Source: Eutrigla gurnardus (Eukaryota; Chordata; Actinopteri; Perciformes; Triglidae). From it: a stretch of 64,000 nt of DNA. Below the pieces are notes generated by a model that was not told where the DNA came from, searched no databases, and saw nothing but the letters and a program-made list of their open reading frames with translations. The DNA is taken from contig OY741264.1 of assembly GCA_963514095.1 (NCBI GenBank), positions 14,890,366 to 14,954,365 on the forward strand, read 5' to 3'. Below are positions 1-11,044 of the stretch, piece after piece. The position numbers were made by a program, and so were the translations under genes. Positions within the stretch are counted from its first letter, which is position 1, and each line of letters opens with the position of its first letter.

Positions 1-1100
1 TTTCCCTCATTCAATTTGGAAAAGTCACTGAGATTGACAAGCAGTGTTGTGCATGAACAAGTTCAAAAGAACGTCTTCATTGAACACGTTAATTTTTCTG
101 TGAACTTTGAACTGAACGCAACACATTTGTAAATAAAGAACTTAGTTCAGATTGTGTGAAATTAACGACGAACATCAATGTTGAGGTCCAATTAAACGTT
201 ACGGAATTTGTTCTCTCCTGATGAGTCAAGTGACATGACCTGCTCACACTTTAGGAAAAGTGTGTCGTTGTTAGGGGTGGGCAGATCGATTGAAATATCG
301 TTAGTATCGATACCAAGGTGAGTATTGGTATTGGATCGATACTAGCGTGATGAGATCTATATTTTTGTTGTAGTTTCTCTTCTATAAGTTCGGCAAATCA
401 CTCAGATTTTTTCACAGAGTTTGTGTGAGCACAGCGTCTCTCAGTCCTCATGCGGAGCGCTCCTCTCCACCTCTCTCACTCCGCTCACTCTGGTTCACTA
501 GGCCCTTCCCCCTCTCCCCCTCCCCCGTTGCCTGTAAAAGGCAAAAATGTGATCATGTTATTGTTTCTAAACAAAAACATGTAGTTGTGAACATGGGAAC
601 AGGACCCAAAAGGGCACCTCAAGGGATAATTCCTTTGAGTTATTTGTGAGCAAACAGCCAGGTTCCGTAGCAGTTTGCCCTGCAGTTGAACAGTTTTAGG
701 CTATAAGGTAGGCATAGTGATTTGAAGTCATAGTTTGAAAAACAACTTCAGTCCTTCATTGAACTTTGAACTAGTTCAGAATTGAAATGGTGAACTATGA
801 ACGTAAACAGTTCACTTTGAACATATGTGAACTTTGGTAAGTCAGAAACTAATTGTAGATTTGGGTTCAGGCATTGTGTGAGTAAAGCTAGTGCAACATT
901 AGTCGTGTGCTGATAGCTTGTTGTTGAAATCGTCGTGAAACTGCATATGTTAAGTGAGTAATCAACTAAGTTTGAGCCATCTCAGGTGTAGTGAATAGAC
1001 TTGATTAGAGGGAGGGGTCACACACAGTACTTACGGTAAACTGAGCACTTAAAAGGCTGTCACTACAGCGTCAGCTGCAGCGTCTGGCCATCTGAACGAA

Positions 1101-1478
1101 GACAGCTGAACAAAGACAAGGGAGTCTATCTGTGGGAGTCAAGACAGCTGAACAAAGACAAGGGAGTCTATCTGTGGGAGTCAAGACAGCTGAACAAAGA
1201 CAAGGGAGTCTATCTGTGGGAGTCAAGACAGCTGAACAAAGACAAGGGAGTCTATCTGAGGGAGTCAAGACAGCTGAACAAAGACAAGGGAGTCTATCTG
1301 TGGGAGTCAAGACAGCTAAACAAAGACAAGGGAGTCTATCTGTGGGAGTCAAGACAGCTGAACAAAGACAAGGGAGTCTATCTGTGGGAGTCAAGACAGC
1401 TGAACAAAGACAAGGGAGTCTATCTGAGGGAGTCAAGACAGCTGAACAAAGACAAGGGAGTCTATCTGTGGGAGTCCA
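1101..1478 (+). repeat. 42-bp tandem repeat in the L2 5' UTR, 9 units
   Basis: Nine head-to-tail units of 42 bp start at 1101, 1143, 1185, 1227, 1269, 1311, 1353, 1395 and 1437. The unit contains GACAGCTGAACAAAGACAAG. Differences are few: TGTGGG against TGAGGG in two units, and CTAAAC in one. The unit length is a multiple of three, so both strands stay open and give repetitive spurious ORFs. The same sequence is present in about two partial units in copy 2 (50285-50335) and about one in copy 3 (41265-41297), so this belongs to the LINE family and is not a local satellite. Confidence 0.95.
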
Positions 1479-1529
1479 TCGAGGACGTCCACCGAGGTAG
1501 GCATAACATCTTACCCCCCCCTCGCAGCC

Positions 1530-2145
1530 ATGTGTCTTATCCCAGTCAGGACATCACACTGGAGAAGATTTCACCGAAGACCCTTCACTCGAGGCTGTAA
1601 CCCATCCAATCTCTGCTACCCACCATTCTCCACCGGTAAGGACCTTGAAGTACTAGGGGGGCTATGGAACTGCCAGTCTGCAGTCAAGAAGGCGGACACC
1701 ATTTCAGCCTATGCCTCCCTGCAGTCTCTCCACTTCCTGGCCCTCACAGAGACCTGGATCACCCCGGAAAACACTGCCACTCCAGCTGCCCTTTCAACTG
1801 CCTACTCGTTTTCACACTCCCCAAGACGAACAGGGCGAGGAGGAGGAACTGGGCTCCTCATCTCACCCAGATGGTCCTACCAGGTCCTTCCTCTAGACCA
1901 CCTACCCCGATCTACACTTGAATTCCACGCCGTCTCTGTCACCCTTCCTTTCAAACTCAACATCATAGTGATCTATCGCCCACCCGGTCCTCTCGGTGAC
2001 TTTTTGGATGAGATGGATGCCCTCCTGAGCTGCTCCCCTGATGATGGCACGCCACTCGTCGTCCTCGGTGACTTCAACATCCACTCGGGAAAGCTGCACT
2101 CATCTGAATTCATCGACTTCTTTTCCGCATTTGACCTTACATTGT
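1530..2145 (+). pseudogene. L2 apurinic-type endonuclease domain, truncated
   Basis: The open frame from the ATG at 1530 carries endonuclease signatures: LTETWI near residue 75, GGTGLLIS near 108, IVIYRPPG near 145 and LVVLGDFNIH near 175. In LINEs this domain nicks the genomic target and primes reverse transcription. The frame loses homology after FDLTL at about 2145, where a deletion fuses it out of frame to the reverse transcriptase part; the frame then runs to a stop at 2226-2228. The catalytic SDH motif, still visible in copy 3 near 40725, is missing here, so the endonuclease should be inactive. Confidence 0.85.
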
Positions 2146-3600
2146 TCATTGTTGCGAGCGTCAGAGAGAAAATGGAAGAAATCGGGCCAGCACGAGGACC
2201 TTGCTCACTACCACTGCCTCCTCTCTGACTTCACCTCAACTGTTTCGGCAGCTAAATCTGCCTTCTACCTGGCAAAGATCAACTCTTCTGCCTCCAACCC
2301 CAGGAAACTCTTCTCCGTGTTCTCCTCCCTCCTCACCCCTCCTACCCCTCCGCCCCCTTCCTTCCTTACTGCCGATGACTTTGCTACTTACTTTACCAAG
2401 AAAGTAAATGACATCAGCTCCTCATTTACGCCTATTCCCTCCCAGAAGACATCTCCCCCAACCCTCAACTCGGATGGTCTTACCAGCTTTACCCCCCTCA
2501 CCTCTGAAGATGTTCACGCACTTGTTACATCTAACCGTGCCACCACCTGCTCCCTCGACCCGATCCCCTCCTCTCTTCTCCAAGACATCTCACACGACAT
2601 CTTGCCATTCCTCACCACCCTGATCAACTCCTCCCTCACCTCAGGTGTCATTCCAGCGGATTTTAAGACAGCTACTGTGAAACCTCTCCTTAAAAAACCC
2701 ACCCTAGACGCTACTGACATCCAAAGCTACAGACCTGTATCTCTTCTTTCATTCCTCTCTAAAACCTTGGAACGTGCCGCCTACAACCAACTGTCATCCT
2801 ATCTCTCGCTGAACAACCTCCTAGACCCTAATCAATCAGGATTCAGGACTGCTCACTCCACTGAGACGGCCCTCCTCACAGTGACCGAGTCCCTGCGAGA
2901 CGCCAGAGCCTCGTCCCACTCCGTTCTCGTTCTCCTCGACCTATCTGCTGCGTTCGACACAGTCAATCACCAAATCCTCCTTTCCACTCTGGCTGAACTT
3001 GGCATAACTGACTCTGCTCTCGCCTGGTTTACATCATACCTGACAAATCGCACCTTTCAGGTCACATGGAATGGCTCTATGTCCAAACCCTGTTCTCTGG
3101 ACACGGGTGTCCCTCAAGGCTCAGTATTAGGACCGCTTCTGTTCTCACTATACACCAGATCACTAGGTTCTGTTATCACATCGCATGGATTCTCCTACCA
3201 TTGCTACGCAGATGACACCCAGCTGTTCCTCTCTTTTCCCCCGTCCTCTGACACCCACATTGCAACTCGCATCTCGGACTGTCTGGCTGACATCTCTGTC
3301 TGGACAACTGCACATCACCTCAAGCTTAACCTGAATAAAACCGAACTCCTCTTCATCCCAGGGAAAGACTGCCCTCGCATGGACCTGTCGGTCACTGTCG
3401 AGGGCATCACAGTATTGCCGTCGTCAACTGCGAGGAACCTGGGTGTAATCCTCGATGACCAACTATCCTGCACCCCCAACATCACTGCTGTGGCCCAATC
3501 CTGCAGATTTGCCCTCTACAACATCCGCAGGATTCGGAACCTCCTCACAAAGGACGCAGCTCAAGACTCACCTGTTCAGACTTCACCTCGACTAGCATGA
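2146..3600 (+). pseudogene. L2 reverse transcriptase, truncated at both ends
   Basis: The open frame 2041-3600 becomes homologous to the L2 polyprotein from about 2146. It contains the reverse transcriptase series: YRPVSLLSFLSKTLE, DPNQSGFR, the LLDLSAAFDTVNH motif A, the GVPQGSVLGPLLFSLY motif B, and the CYADDTQLF motif C with the YADD catalytic pair at 3205-3216. After NIRRIRNLLTKDA the frame jumps to the last few residues before the stop, so the C-terminal domain present in copy 2 is deleted. The core motifs are intact but the protein lacks an endonuclease fused in frame and lacks its C-terminus. Confidence 0.88.
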
Positions 3601-4149
3601 CCCCCCAAAAAAAAAAAAAAAAAAAAACACCCTTACCTATAGCACTCTGATCGTAGCACTGTTGCTCTTGAACTACTAGTTTACTCAGATGAGGACCTAA
3701 CACTTGTTCTACTTTTAGCTCTTACTTTATCGGCAATGATTCGTTGTGGTTTCCTTGTTTCCTTCTTTTGACAAATGTACTTATTGTAAGTCGCTTTGGA
3801 CAAAAGCGTCTGCTAAATGACCTAAATGTAAATGTAAATGAACTGGTTCATGAAAAGTGTGAACTTGCACAACACTGTTGACAAGTCACTACCACAGTGA
3901 CCTGTCAAACAGGATACAAAGATGTGTGATTCAGAATTTGATTGGATTAAAACACACACTAAAGAGTCTGCTGTTGATTTTTTCAAGTTGGTATATTTTG
4001 GGTTAATTTATTTTTTCATTAGCCAGAATTAGCTTCCCAATTAATATGATAGTTAACGTGAATTAGGTGATTACCCCAATTCTCAACCAAGCTGGCATGG
4101 TAGACTTAGCTGGTCACTTAGCATTTGCTATGCTAACAGGCCTCACTCT

Positions 4150-4262
4150 TCTTCAGCTCCACCCACACAAATATGGTGCCAAAAGTATTCAAAGCAGTAG
4201 TCCACAAACCAATGGTTGACCCCACGGTGGCTAAGTCAACTTCTAATATACAGTCTATGCTG
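4150..4262. repeat. Dispersed fish repeat fragment (family also at 20440 and 53954)
   Basis: The phrases CTCCACCCA, ACCAATGG and ATACAGTCTATG, spaced as here, are ones I recall from a common teleost interspersed repeat, represented by better copies at 20440-20560 and 53954-54440. No ends or target duplication could be placed. This is recognition by eye and should be confirmed with a repeat library. Confidence 0.35.
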
Positions 4263-4669
4263 ACTTGTCTTTGAGGACTTAATAGTTGAATTGATTTTAA
4301 TATATTTAATTAGATTTAACAGATGTATTCATTACCATAAACATGTACTTAACATAAAACTCAATCCTTTGCAGACTATGGTTTTGGCAGTGAAATATGC
4401 TTTTTCTTTTTTTAAGTTCAATCTAAAAATGTTTGCCATCATAAGTTCTTACCAAGACATAACCCCCCCCCCCACACACACACACACAGTAACATCCCAG
4501 AATACTCACACAGACACACACAAACACTTACTCTCCAACATTGACACTTCAGCGAATCTTCTCTGAATCAGAACGCCCATCTTTTCTTTGATAGCTGTCA
4601 TTTCAACATAGAATTTTCCTCTGCTGCTGGGGGAAATAAAAGAGTTGGTGGTAATGGAGGATAATTACA

Positions 4670-4671
<2 letters not shown>

Positions 4672-4713
<42 letters not shown>
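4672..4713. repeat. (CT)n microsatellite
   Basis: An uninterrupted CT dinucleotide run of about 42 bases, followed by degenerate CTCGCTCTGTCTCG. Confidence 0.95.
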
Positions 4714-4716
<3 letters not shown>

Positions 4717-5339
4717 CTGTCTCGCTCTATGTCTCTCGCTTGTTTTTCCTCTGGTGCTGCATCGCACAGGATGGATGCCAGTGAAGTCGCAAACTGCAGC
4801 ATTCAGGCCCATTACATCTGCAATGAGTGGGGATGCAAGCAACATCTGGTGTCTAAGCTGTGATAGAGAGCTGTGCCTCTTTAATAGATATCTGGAGGCA
4901 ACACAGAGTGGGATATCACATCTCAACATTAACTCTTCAAAGCCCACTTAGAGGCGCTGGGCGGGGAGGTGTGGGGAGAAAGGACAGAGGAGGAAGGAAG
5001 GGATAGAAGAACAAAGCAGTGGGCAAAGAGACAGAGGAGGGAGGGGATAGAGGGAGGAAGGAGCTGTTTGGCATAAGCAGGGGAAGAAACGTGGATGATA
5101 CAAGTAGCGGATCAACAGAAAGGAAGAGGGGAATCAAAATGCCGGAGAAAAGTAGAAAAAGAAAGAAAGAGGGGAAGGAAGAAAACAAGGGACCAAAGTT
5201 AATATAGAAAGAAGAACAGAAAATAATAAAGAAAGCACATAATAAATAGAATAATTAAAGGAGAAGGGAGGAAATGGGGTAAGCAGGGAAGAAGAAAAAT
5301 AGGGAATGAGGCTCTAACAAGAAGGACAGTAAATATTAA

Positions 5340-7934
5340 AGGAGACATATTATGCTCATTTCTGCTTGTTGACATGGGTCTTTGATGTCTAAATGGAATG
5401 ATAGTAACATGCTTTGGTCGAAAAAACCCAAGGATTGAGCACAGCAGGGTTCTCAACATACCAGTTTCACAGCCCTGCTTTCAGCGGCCGGATTCAGTGA
5501 CTTTCCCTCTAAATGCTAATGAGCTACTGCGTGCGCCGCCCAAACGGTCTTGGCACCGCCCACCTCTTCCTGCCGGGCGTAAGACGTGAGGACGCCATTT
5601 TGTAACCATAACAACGGTTGATTCGGGGGAGAAATGGCTGCCGGACTCGCCACCGAGAATCCTGCCCGTATACAGGCAATCGAACCGGGCCGGAATGTCG
5701 GGACCCGTGCCCTCAGACCCGGGCGAAAAGCCCTTGCAGCTCAGTCACGCTCCGGCCGGTCCAGGTCCGCGCCAAGCCACAATTACGCACCGCGAAGCCG
5801 GACTTCTGCTCCGCCGCAGACCCGTAGACCCTCGGACGCGTTGCGGGGAATCCAGACGTTAAATAGAGACCTCAACCACGCCGAACTGTCGGGACTCTCA
5901 CCGTCAGAGCTTGCTGAAAAGCCCTCGGACATCGGTCAAACACCGGCCCGCCCAGCCCCACGCGAGTCCACACAGGCGGACTCTCCGTCGAACGCGAAAC
6001 GCCAAGACGCGCAGCACGCAAACCAGCCGGGAGACAAACAGCTGAACACGGCCGAACTCGGGCCACTTGTGCCCACAAGGCTGTGTGAAAAGCCCATGCA
6101 CCTCACCCAAGCACCGGCCGGTCCAGCTCCGCGCCGCGCCACAATGACGCACCGCGAAGCCGGACTTCTGCTCCGTCCGTAGACCCGTAAAACACTCGGA
6201 CGCGTCGCGGGGATTCCCGCAGGTAAATAGACACAAGAACCCAGCCGAACTCTCGGCCCTGATGCCCCCAGACCATGGTGAAAAGCCCGCGGTCCTCACT
6301 AACACACAGGCCCGCCCAGGTCCACAAGAGTCCACACAGGCGGACTCTCCGTCGAACGCGAAACGCCAAGACGCGCCGCACGCAAACCAGCCGGGAGACA
6401 GACAGCTGAACACGGCCGAACTCGGGCCACTTGTGCCCACAAGGCTGTGTGAAAAGCCCATGCACCTCACCCAAGCACCGGCCGGTCCAGCTCCGCGCCG
6501 CGCCACAATGACGCACCGCGAAGCCGGACTTCTGCTCCGTCCGTAGACCCGTAAAACACTCGGACGCGTCGCGGGGATTCCCGCAGGTAAATAGACACAA
6601 GAACCCAGCCGAACTCTCGGCCCTGATGCCCCCAGACCATGGTGAAAAGCCCGCGGTCCTCACTAACACACAGGCCCGCCCAGGTCCACAAGAGTCCACA
6701 CAGGCGGACTCTCCGTCGAACGCGAAACGCCAAGACGCGCCGCACGCAAACCAGCCGGGAGACAGACAGCTGAACACGGCCGAACTCGGGCCACTTGTGC
6801 CCACAAGGCTGTGTGAAAAGCCCATGCACCTCACCCAAGCACCGGCCGGTCCAGCTCCGCGCCGCGCCACAATGACGCACCGCGAAGCCGGACTTCTGCT
6901 CCGTCCGTAGACCCGTAAAACACTCGGACGCGTCGCGGGGATTCCCGCAGGTAAATAGACACAAGAACCCAGCCGAACTCTCGGCCCTGATGCCCTCAGA
7001 CCATGGTGAAAAGCCCGCGGTCCTCACTAACACACAGGCCCGCCCAGGTCCACAAGAGTCCACACAGGCGGACTCTCCGTCGAACGCGAAACGCCAAGAC
7101 GCGCCGCACGCAAACCAGCCAGGAAACAGACAGCTGAACACGGCCGAACTCGGGCCACTTGTGCCCCCAAGGCTGTGTGAAAAGCCCGTGCAGCTCACTT
7201 AAGCACCGGCCGGTCCAGCTCCGCGCCACGACACAATTACGCACAGCGAAGCCGGACTTCGGCTCCGTCCATAGACCCGTAAACCCTCGGACGCGTTGCG
7301 GGGATTCCCGCAGGTTAATAGACGCAAAAACCCAGCCGAACTCTCGGCCCTGATGCCCCCAGACCATGGTGAAAAGCCCGTGGTCCTCACTAAAACACCG
7401 GCCCGCCCAGGGCCACAAGAGTCCGCACCGGAGAACCGGGAACTCTGCCGGTAACCCCCCCGATTATAGGCTCAAAACCCCGGCCGAACTCTCGGGCCTG
7501 ACGGACTCATGGCGAGCTCCAGACGACCCCGGCACCAGGCGGCCCCGTGGACCCATATGAGGACCCGTGCATCCGATGACAGAGCAGCAGTGCTTGGCTT
7601 TCGGCTTGTACATGGTGGCGGTTAGGCTATCGAGTACAAGTGAAGCGAGTAAGAAAAAATGGCGGATCCTTGTTCAGGTAGCCGGCGTAATGTGGGCGGG
7701 GATATGCCATGAAAATGCAATGACTATGCAAGAATATGCAAAAGACCGGATTGTGACGTCACAATACGGTCAAAATCCAAACGGCTCGTTTAGAGACTAA
7801 ATTCCTGACTCTGCCAGTTACTAAATATTGACTTAGTTGTCAAAACTCATGTTTAAGGGGTCGGGAGACACCCCGGATACGCAAATATACAAACTAAAGC
7901 AAGGAAAAAGTCAGTTTTGCATAATATGTCCCCT
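5340..7934. mobile_element. TTAA-flanked non-autonomous DNA element with internal minisatellite
   Basis: Both ends abut TTAA (5336-5339 and 7935-7938). The terminal inverted repeat is AGGAGACATATTATGC at the left, and GCATAATATGTCCCCT at the right, one mismatch in 16. I recall this end sequence from common fish repeats. TTAA duplications are made by the piggyBac and Kolobok superfamilies; the ends do not match the piggyBac ends elsewhere in this window. The interior has single-copy flanks (5340-5640 and 7540-7934) around a GC-rich tandem array. No transposase frame is present. Confidence 0.75.
5640..7530. repeat. 364-bp GC-rich minisatellite, about 5 units
   Basis: The anchor AGACCCGTA recurs at 5818, 6181, 6545, 6909 and 7273, giving periods of 363, 364, 364 and 364. 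The central units are almost identical, while the first and last are diverged, as expected for an array that expands from the middle. Each unit is itself a diverged dimer, since the phrase GTGAAAAGCCC occurs twice per period. Because 364 is not a multiple of three, the long frames on both strands (for example 94 codons per unit on the plus strand) are repeat artefacts. Confidence 0.92.
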
Positions 7935-7938
7935 TTAA

Positions 7939-9577
7939 TACAAAGAAAGGACGACAAAACAGCAATTAAACACAAATTAAGCTCTATCTCAATAACCATC
8001 AACAACATCCACCAACAATATGAATATCATTGGAAGGGATTTGAAGGTCACCCGTACGCCAACAGTTAAGGGCTAGTGTATAGACGAAGCTTGGAACGAA
8101 GCCCAGCAATGTGTCAAAATATCCTCAGTCAATTTAGCATGTTGGCAGGGAGACAACTGTTTTATAACTGATCTTTAATAATCACAATCATCTACCATGA
8201 TGTCATTAAATTGCACTAGGCAGTCTGATATGTTTTATATCAAAGAATAGCAAAGGGAAGAGAGAGGAAAAGCTGTGCAGGTGTGTTCAGACCAGGTAGC
8301 AAACTCCGGATCTGGTTGAGGAAAAAGAAAAAGGGCGGAGCTACCTTGTGTTTGACAGGTCACTACCCCAACATTGTCCAGTCTTGGAGTTTTGAACTTT
8401 AACTCTTTCCCGGTCTGTTTCCAGTTCATGGAAGTGAAACGTTTTTTTTTTTGGTGTGTGTTTTTCAGTTGCACATAGCTGCACCCTCTTGTGTCAGGCA
8501 TCAAAATGGTTCAAAACTTACAGTGACTACATGCACTTATCTACTTATCTACAGTCAATGGTTGGGACTGAATCCAAATTATATTTCAGAGGTAGGGCAG
8601 TTGTATATAAAGTAGTTAGAAGTTGCATGGACATGAACACACGCAGTTGTGGCCGGTGAGGTTTAGAAGCATCTTTACCCAAGTGAAACATACACACTTA
8701 TTCCTAAAATGTATGTTTTTGTATACACAAACAAAAGAAAAAAAAGGAACTGGAGAAAAAAAAAGTTCTTGGTAAGTTTTGTGATTTTACGTGATCACAC
8801 AGACAGGCTCTGCCGTAATGATCGAAAGACTGAGCATTCTAGATTTGACATTTTGACTCAATATAGTAATAAATGCATATGCACGCAGGAGGGGAAAGCA
8901 TATTATGTTATTATTATGTCGACTGAGGCCACACGCAGGTGGGGGTTTGATGCCTTATCCAAGCATTCCTCAGTAGTACCCTGGAGGGGAACAGGCATCC
9001 CACCAGCCACAATCGCTTCTCAGGCCAAGTCCCTGCAGACTGAGCTACTGACCTGGAAGGGTGGCAGTGAGTCAGCATATTCAATACCAGGACCTTGAAA
9101 GTGAAGCAAATTAAATTCAGCCATCACTCATGTTATTATTTACACCTGAGCTTCTCCTGCTGTGACTTGTCAAAATGTCCTCTGCAGGAAGGCCCATTGT
9201 TCTGATTTGTTGTTTTCGACTGTGTAACAATATGGGAGTAACCAGCTGAAATCCCCACGAGCCTCACGGGGGACATTATGTTGGTCATTGAGTTCTTCTG
9301 AAGCTAATGGTGGGTCAAACCTGGTTCCCCGTAAGTCTGCCGGCACGTTATGAAAGGTATGTTTTCAAAGATAGTATGCATTAGAGAAGAGGAGAAATTA
9401 AAAATGATATATGCCTGCCTGTCATAGATAAAGGCCTTCTCTGACCCTCTGGTAAATAAAAGCCCTGATGTGAGTTTACAGTAACTTTTCATTCCTTTTT
9501 TATAGCGTGGACCGTTCCCACCACAAGAGAACAGATAATGCATTTACACAAAGTAATAATCTGTTATTTAATATGGA

Positions 9578-9580
<3 letters not shown>
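7939..9580. other. No gene recognised
   Basis: Mixed AT-rich sequence with scattered short frames and no recognisable protein motif, repeat end or RNA gene. An open frame at 8709-9098 (129 codons) has lysine-rich, low-information sequence and looks like chance. Confidence 0.5.
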
Positions 9581-9625
<45 letters not shown>

Positions 9626-9654
9626 TCTCTCTCACACACACACACACACACACA
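9581..9654. repeat. Compound (CT)n(CA)n microsatellite
   Basis: A CT run to about 9632 passes directly into a CA run ending at 9654. Further CA and TG runs lie at 9800-9818 and 9833-9861. Confidence 0.95.
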
Positions 9655-9830
9655 CTCGCACTTTCTAAGGGAAAACAAGAGATCACCTTCAAGTGCAGCG
9701 ACGCGTCAAGCTGAGCCTTCAGCTGTTGTTACGGCGACGCACAGCTGATCAGCAGCCAGCTTGACAACTTCATTCAGTCAGCACCTGCTAGCTGTCAATC
9801 ACACACACACACACACACGTACATCCCTCT

Positions 9831-9861
<31 letters not shown>

Positions 9862-9863
<2 letters not shown>

Positions 9864-10656
9864 CCTGAGGCTATTGATGAAGCTGTCTGTGAGAGGATGA
9901 GACATGTCCATCACCCCTCTTTATCTCACTTCCTGTCTGTAGCTGTTGTTCCCCCCCACCACATGCCCTTGATCACTCTATGTTCTGCATCCCTTATCCA
10001 CCCTTCATTACACCTCCCCCAAAGTAATCTCCCACACACCATCACCACCCACTGTCTAGTTATTTACCATGGGATTTTTAGATTGGCTAGATTAAAGTGT
10101 CCTTACATGGCATGAATTCAGCTTTTGACATGTGGTGATGGACAAATATGCCTCATTTCTATTGCATGTGACATCATGTCCATGGGTCGAGGTTGCCCCT
10201 TCAAGCGAGAGGATCCTTTTTTTGGGCAAATATAAGAATGTCAGCACTTTGGCAATTGACCACGGAGTGCTTTTGCGGTCTTCATTTTTTAAAATTTTCA
10301 ATAAAAAATATTGTGGTGACGGCAGCTTGGCGTGTTTTATGCAGGATGTTTTGTGTTGCGCTCGCTGACCAATTCTTTCTGACTCATAAGTGGTTTCCAC
10401 AGTTGGACCTGGAGGAGCCTAGCTGAAGATCATCTTCAGTCAAGGTGCCTGGCTAGAAAAGCCTGAGAAGATTCACTCCGTGAGGGTGGGGGGGGGGAGG
10501 GGGAGGGGCGTCTCATTCACCACACAATCTACTCCTAAAGTCCATGGAAAACCACAAGTCAAGTTGAGCTGTGAGGAACCGAAAAAAGATCAAATCCAGT
10601 CGAGCTGTCTTGTGGTGGAAATTAGGCATCGTATTGCTTGTTTTTAAGGTATTTAA
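9862..10656. other. No gene recognised
   Basis: Contains a G-run rich segment at about 10487-10509 (runs of G broken by A). No coding motif is seen on either strand. Confidence 0.5.
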
Positions 10657-10948
10657 CCCTCCTGTTATGTTACGGGTCAAATTGACCCGTTTTAAAGTTT
10701 GAAGATCTAGGAAAAATAGTTAAAAGTATTTTTTCAGTATGAAACTTCTTCTGCTTGCCTTAATTAGTGTAATCAACATATAATATGAAAATGGTTCATC
10801 TCACATATTTGCAACCACCCCCTGTATGTTTATATCACATAGATACTGTTCGGGTCAATTTGACCCAGCAGTCAAACTGGAGGTAAAAGGGTTTCAGAAA
10901 TGTCAGAGTATTTCTTTCTTTGCAACTTTGACACATATTTCACCCCAA

Positions 10949-10949
<1 letters not shown>

Positions 10950-10990
<41 letters not shown>
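10950..10990. repeat. (CA)n microsatellite inside the piggyBac remnant
   Basis: A CA run of about 41 bases that lies where the transposase 5' half would be expected. Confidence 0.95.
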
Positions 10991-10997
<7 letters not shown>

Positions 10998-11044
10998 GGT
11001 GTGCTCCTCCCTGCTGAGCTGCTGGTAATCAAGAACAAGGCCCC

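Larger units (their letters stand above)
836..3838 (+). mobile_element. L2-type LINE retrotransposon, copy 1 (internally deleted)
   Basis: It starts at GGTAAGTCAG, a 5' junction shared with copy 2, and ends in the L2-type fish LINE tail (CGTCTGCTAAATGA followed by AAATGT units). In order it has a 5' UTR (836-1529) with a 42-bp tandem array, an endonuclease segment, a reverse transcriptase segment, a C6-A21 homopolymer just after the stop (from about 3601), and the 3' UTR. Two internal deletions are visible by comparison with copies 2 and 3. One, of roughly 340 bp near 2145, removes the linker and the endonuclease SDH motif. The other, near 3563, removes the roughly 160-residue C-terminal domain. 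The copy is therefore not autonomous. It lies inside the hAT element and is younger than it. Confidence 0.9.
42..3877. mobile_element. hAT-type DNA transposon (non-autonomous), split by an L2 insertion
   Basis: The ends are a perfect 12-bp terminal inverted repeat, CAGTGTTGTGCA at the left and its complement at the right. The flanks are a perfect 8-bp target duplication, TTGACAAG, at 34-41 and 3878-3885. An 8-bp duplication with ends CAGTG...CACTG is the hAT signature. The left body (42-835) contains many GAAC/GTTC half-palindromes, and only about 40 bp of body remains to the right of the nested LINE. I see no transposase reading frame, so this was a passive element mobilised in trans. Near 266-345 there is a TAGGGGTGGGCAGATCGAT motif and a hairpin (TAGTATCGATACCAA against TTGGTATTGGATCGATACTA), possibly a remnant of another hAT end. 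Confidence 0.85.
3886..5339. other. No gene recognised; microsatellites and a purine-rich stretch
   Basis: There are short C-run and CA tracts at 4467-4490 and a CT tract at 4672-4713. From about 4950 to 5335 the plus strand is strongly purine-rich (G and A) for nearly 400 bases. The ORFs here are simple-sequence artefacts. Confidence 0.6.

Noticed and set aside
1101..1478. CRISPR array
   Set aside because: The repeats are contiguous with no unique spacers, and the genome is eukaryotic.
1071..1500. Long repetitive ORFs on both strands over the 42-bp array
   Set aside because: The unit is 42 bp, a multiple of three, so any frame without a stop in one unit stays open. It lies in the LINE 5' UTR; there is no sign of a real protein.
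2041..3600. Host telomerase or other cellular reverse transcriptase
   Set aside because: Motif set, tail sequence and multiple copies identify an L2-type LINE.
5904..7418. Overlapping 140-255 codon minus-strand ORFs in the GC-rich array
   Set aside because: They follow the 364-bp tandem repeat; the period is not a multiple of three, so the frame changes in each unit, and no protein motif is present.
5340..7934. TTAA element mobilised by the piggyBac at 58222
   Set aside because: Both use TTAA, but the terminal sequences are unrelated (AGGAGACATATT against CCCTCCTGTTATG), and the GGGTC..GACCC palindromes are absent.
10487..10509. G-quadruplex regulatory element
   Set aside because: The G runs could fold, but one isolated tract with no nearby gene gives no support for a function; likewise the G run at 51616-51633.
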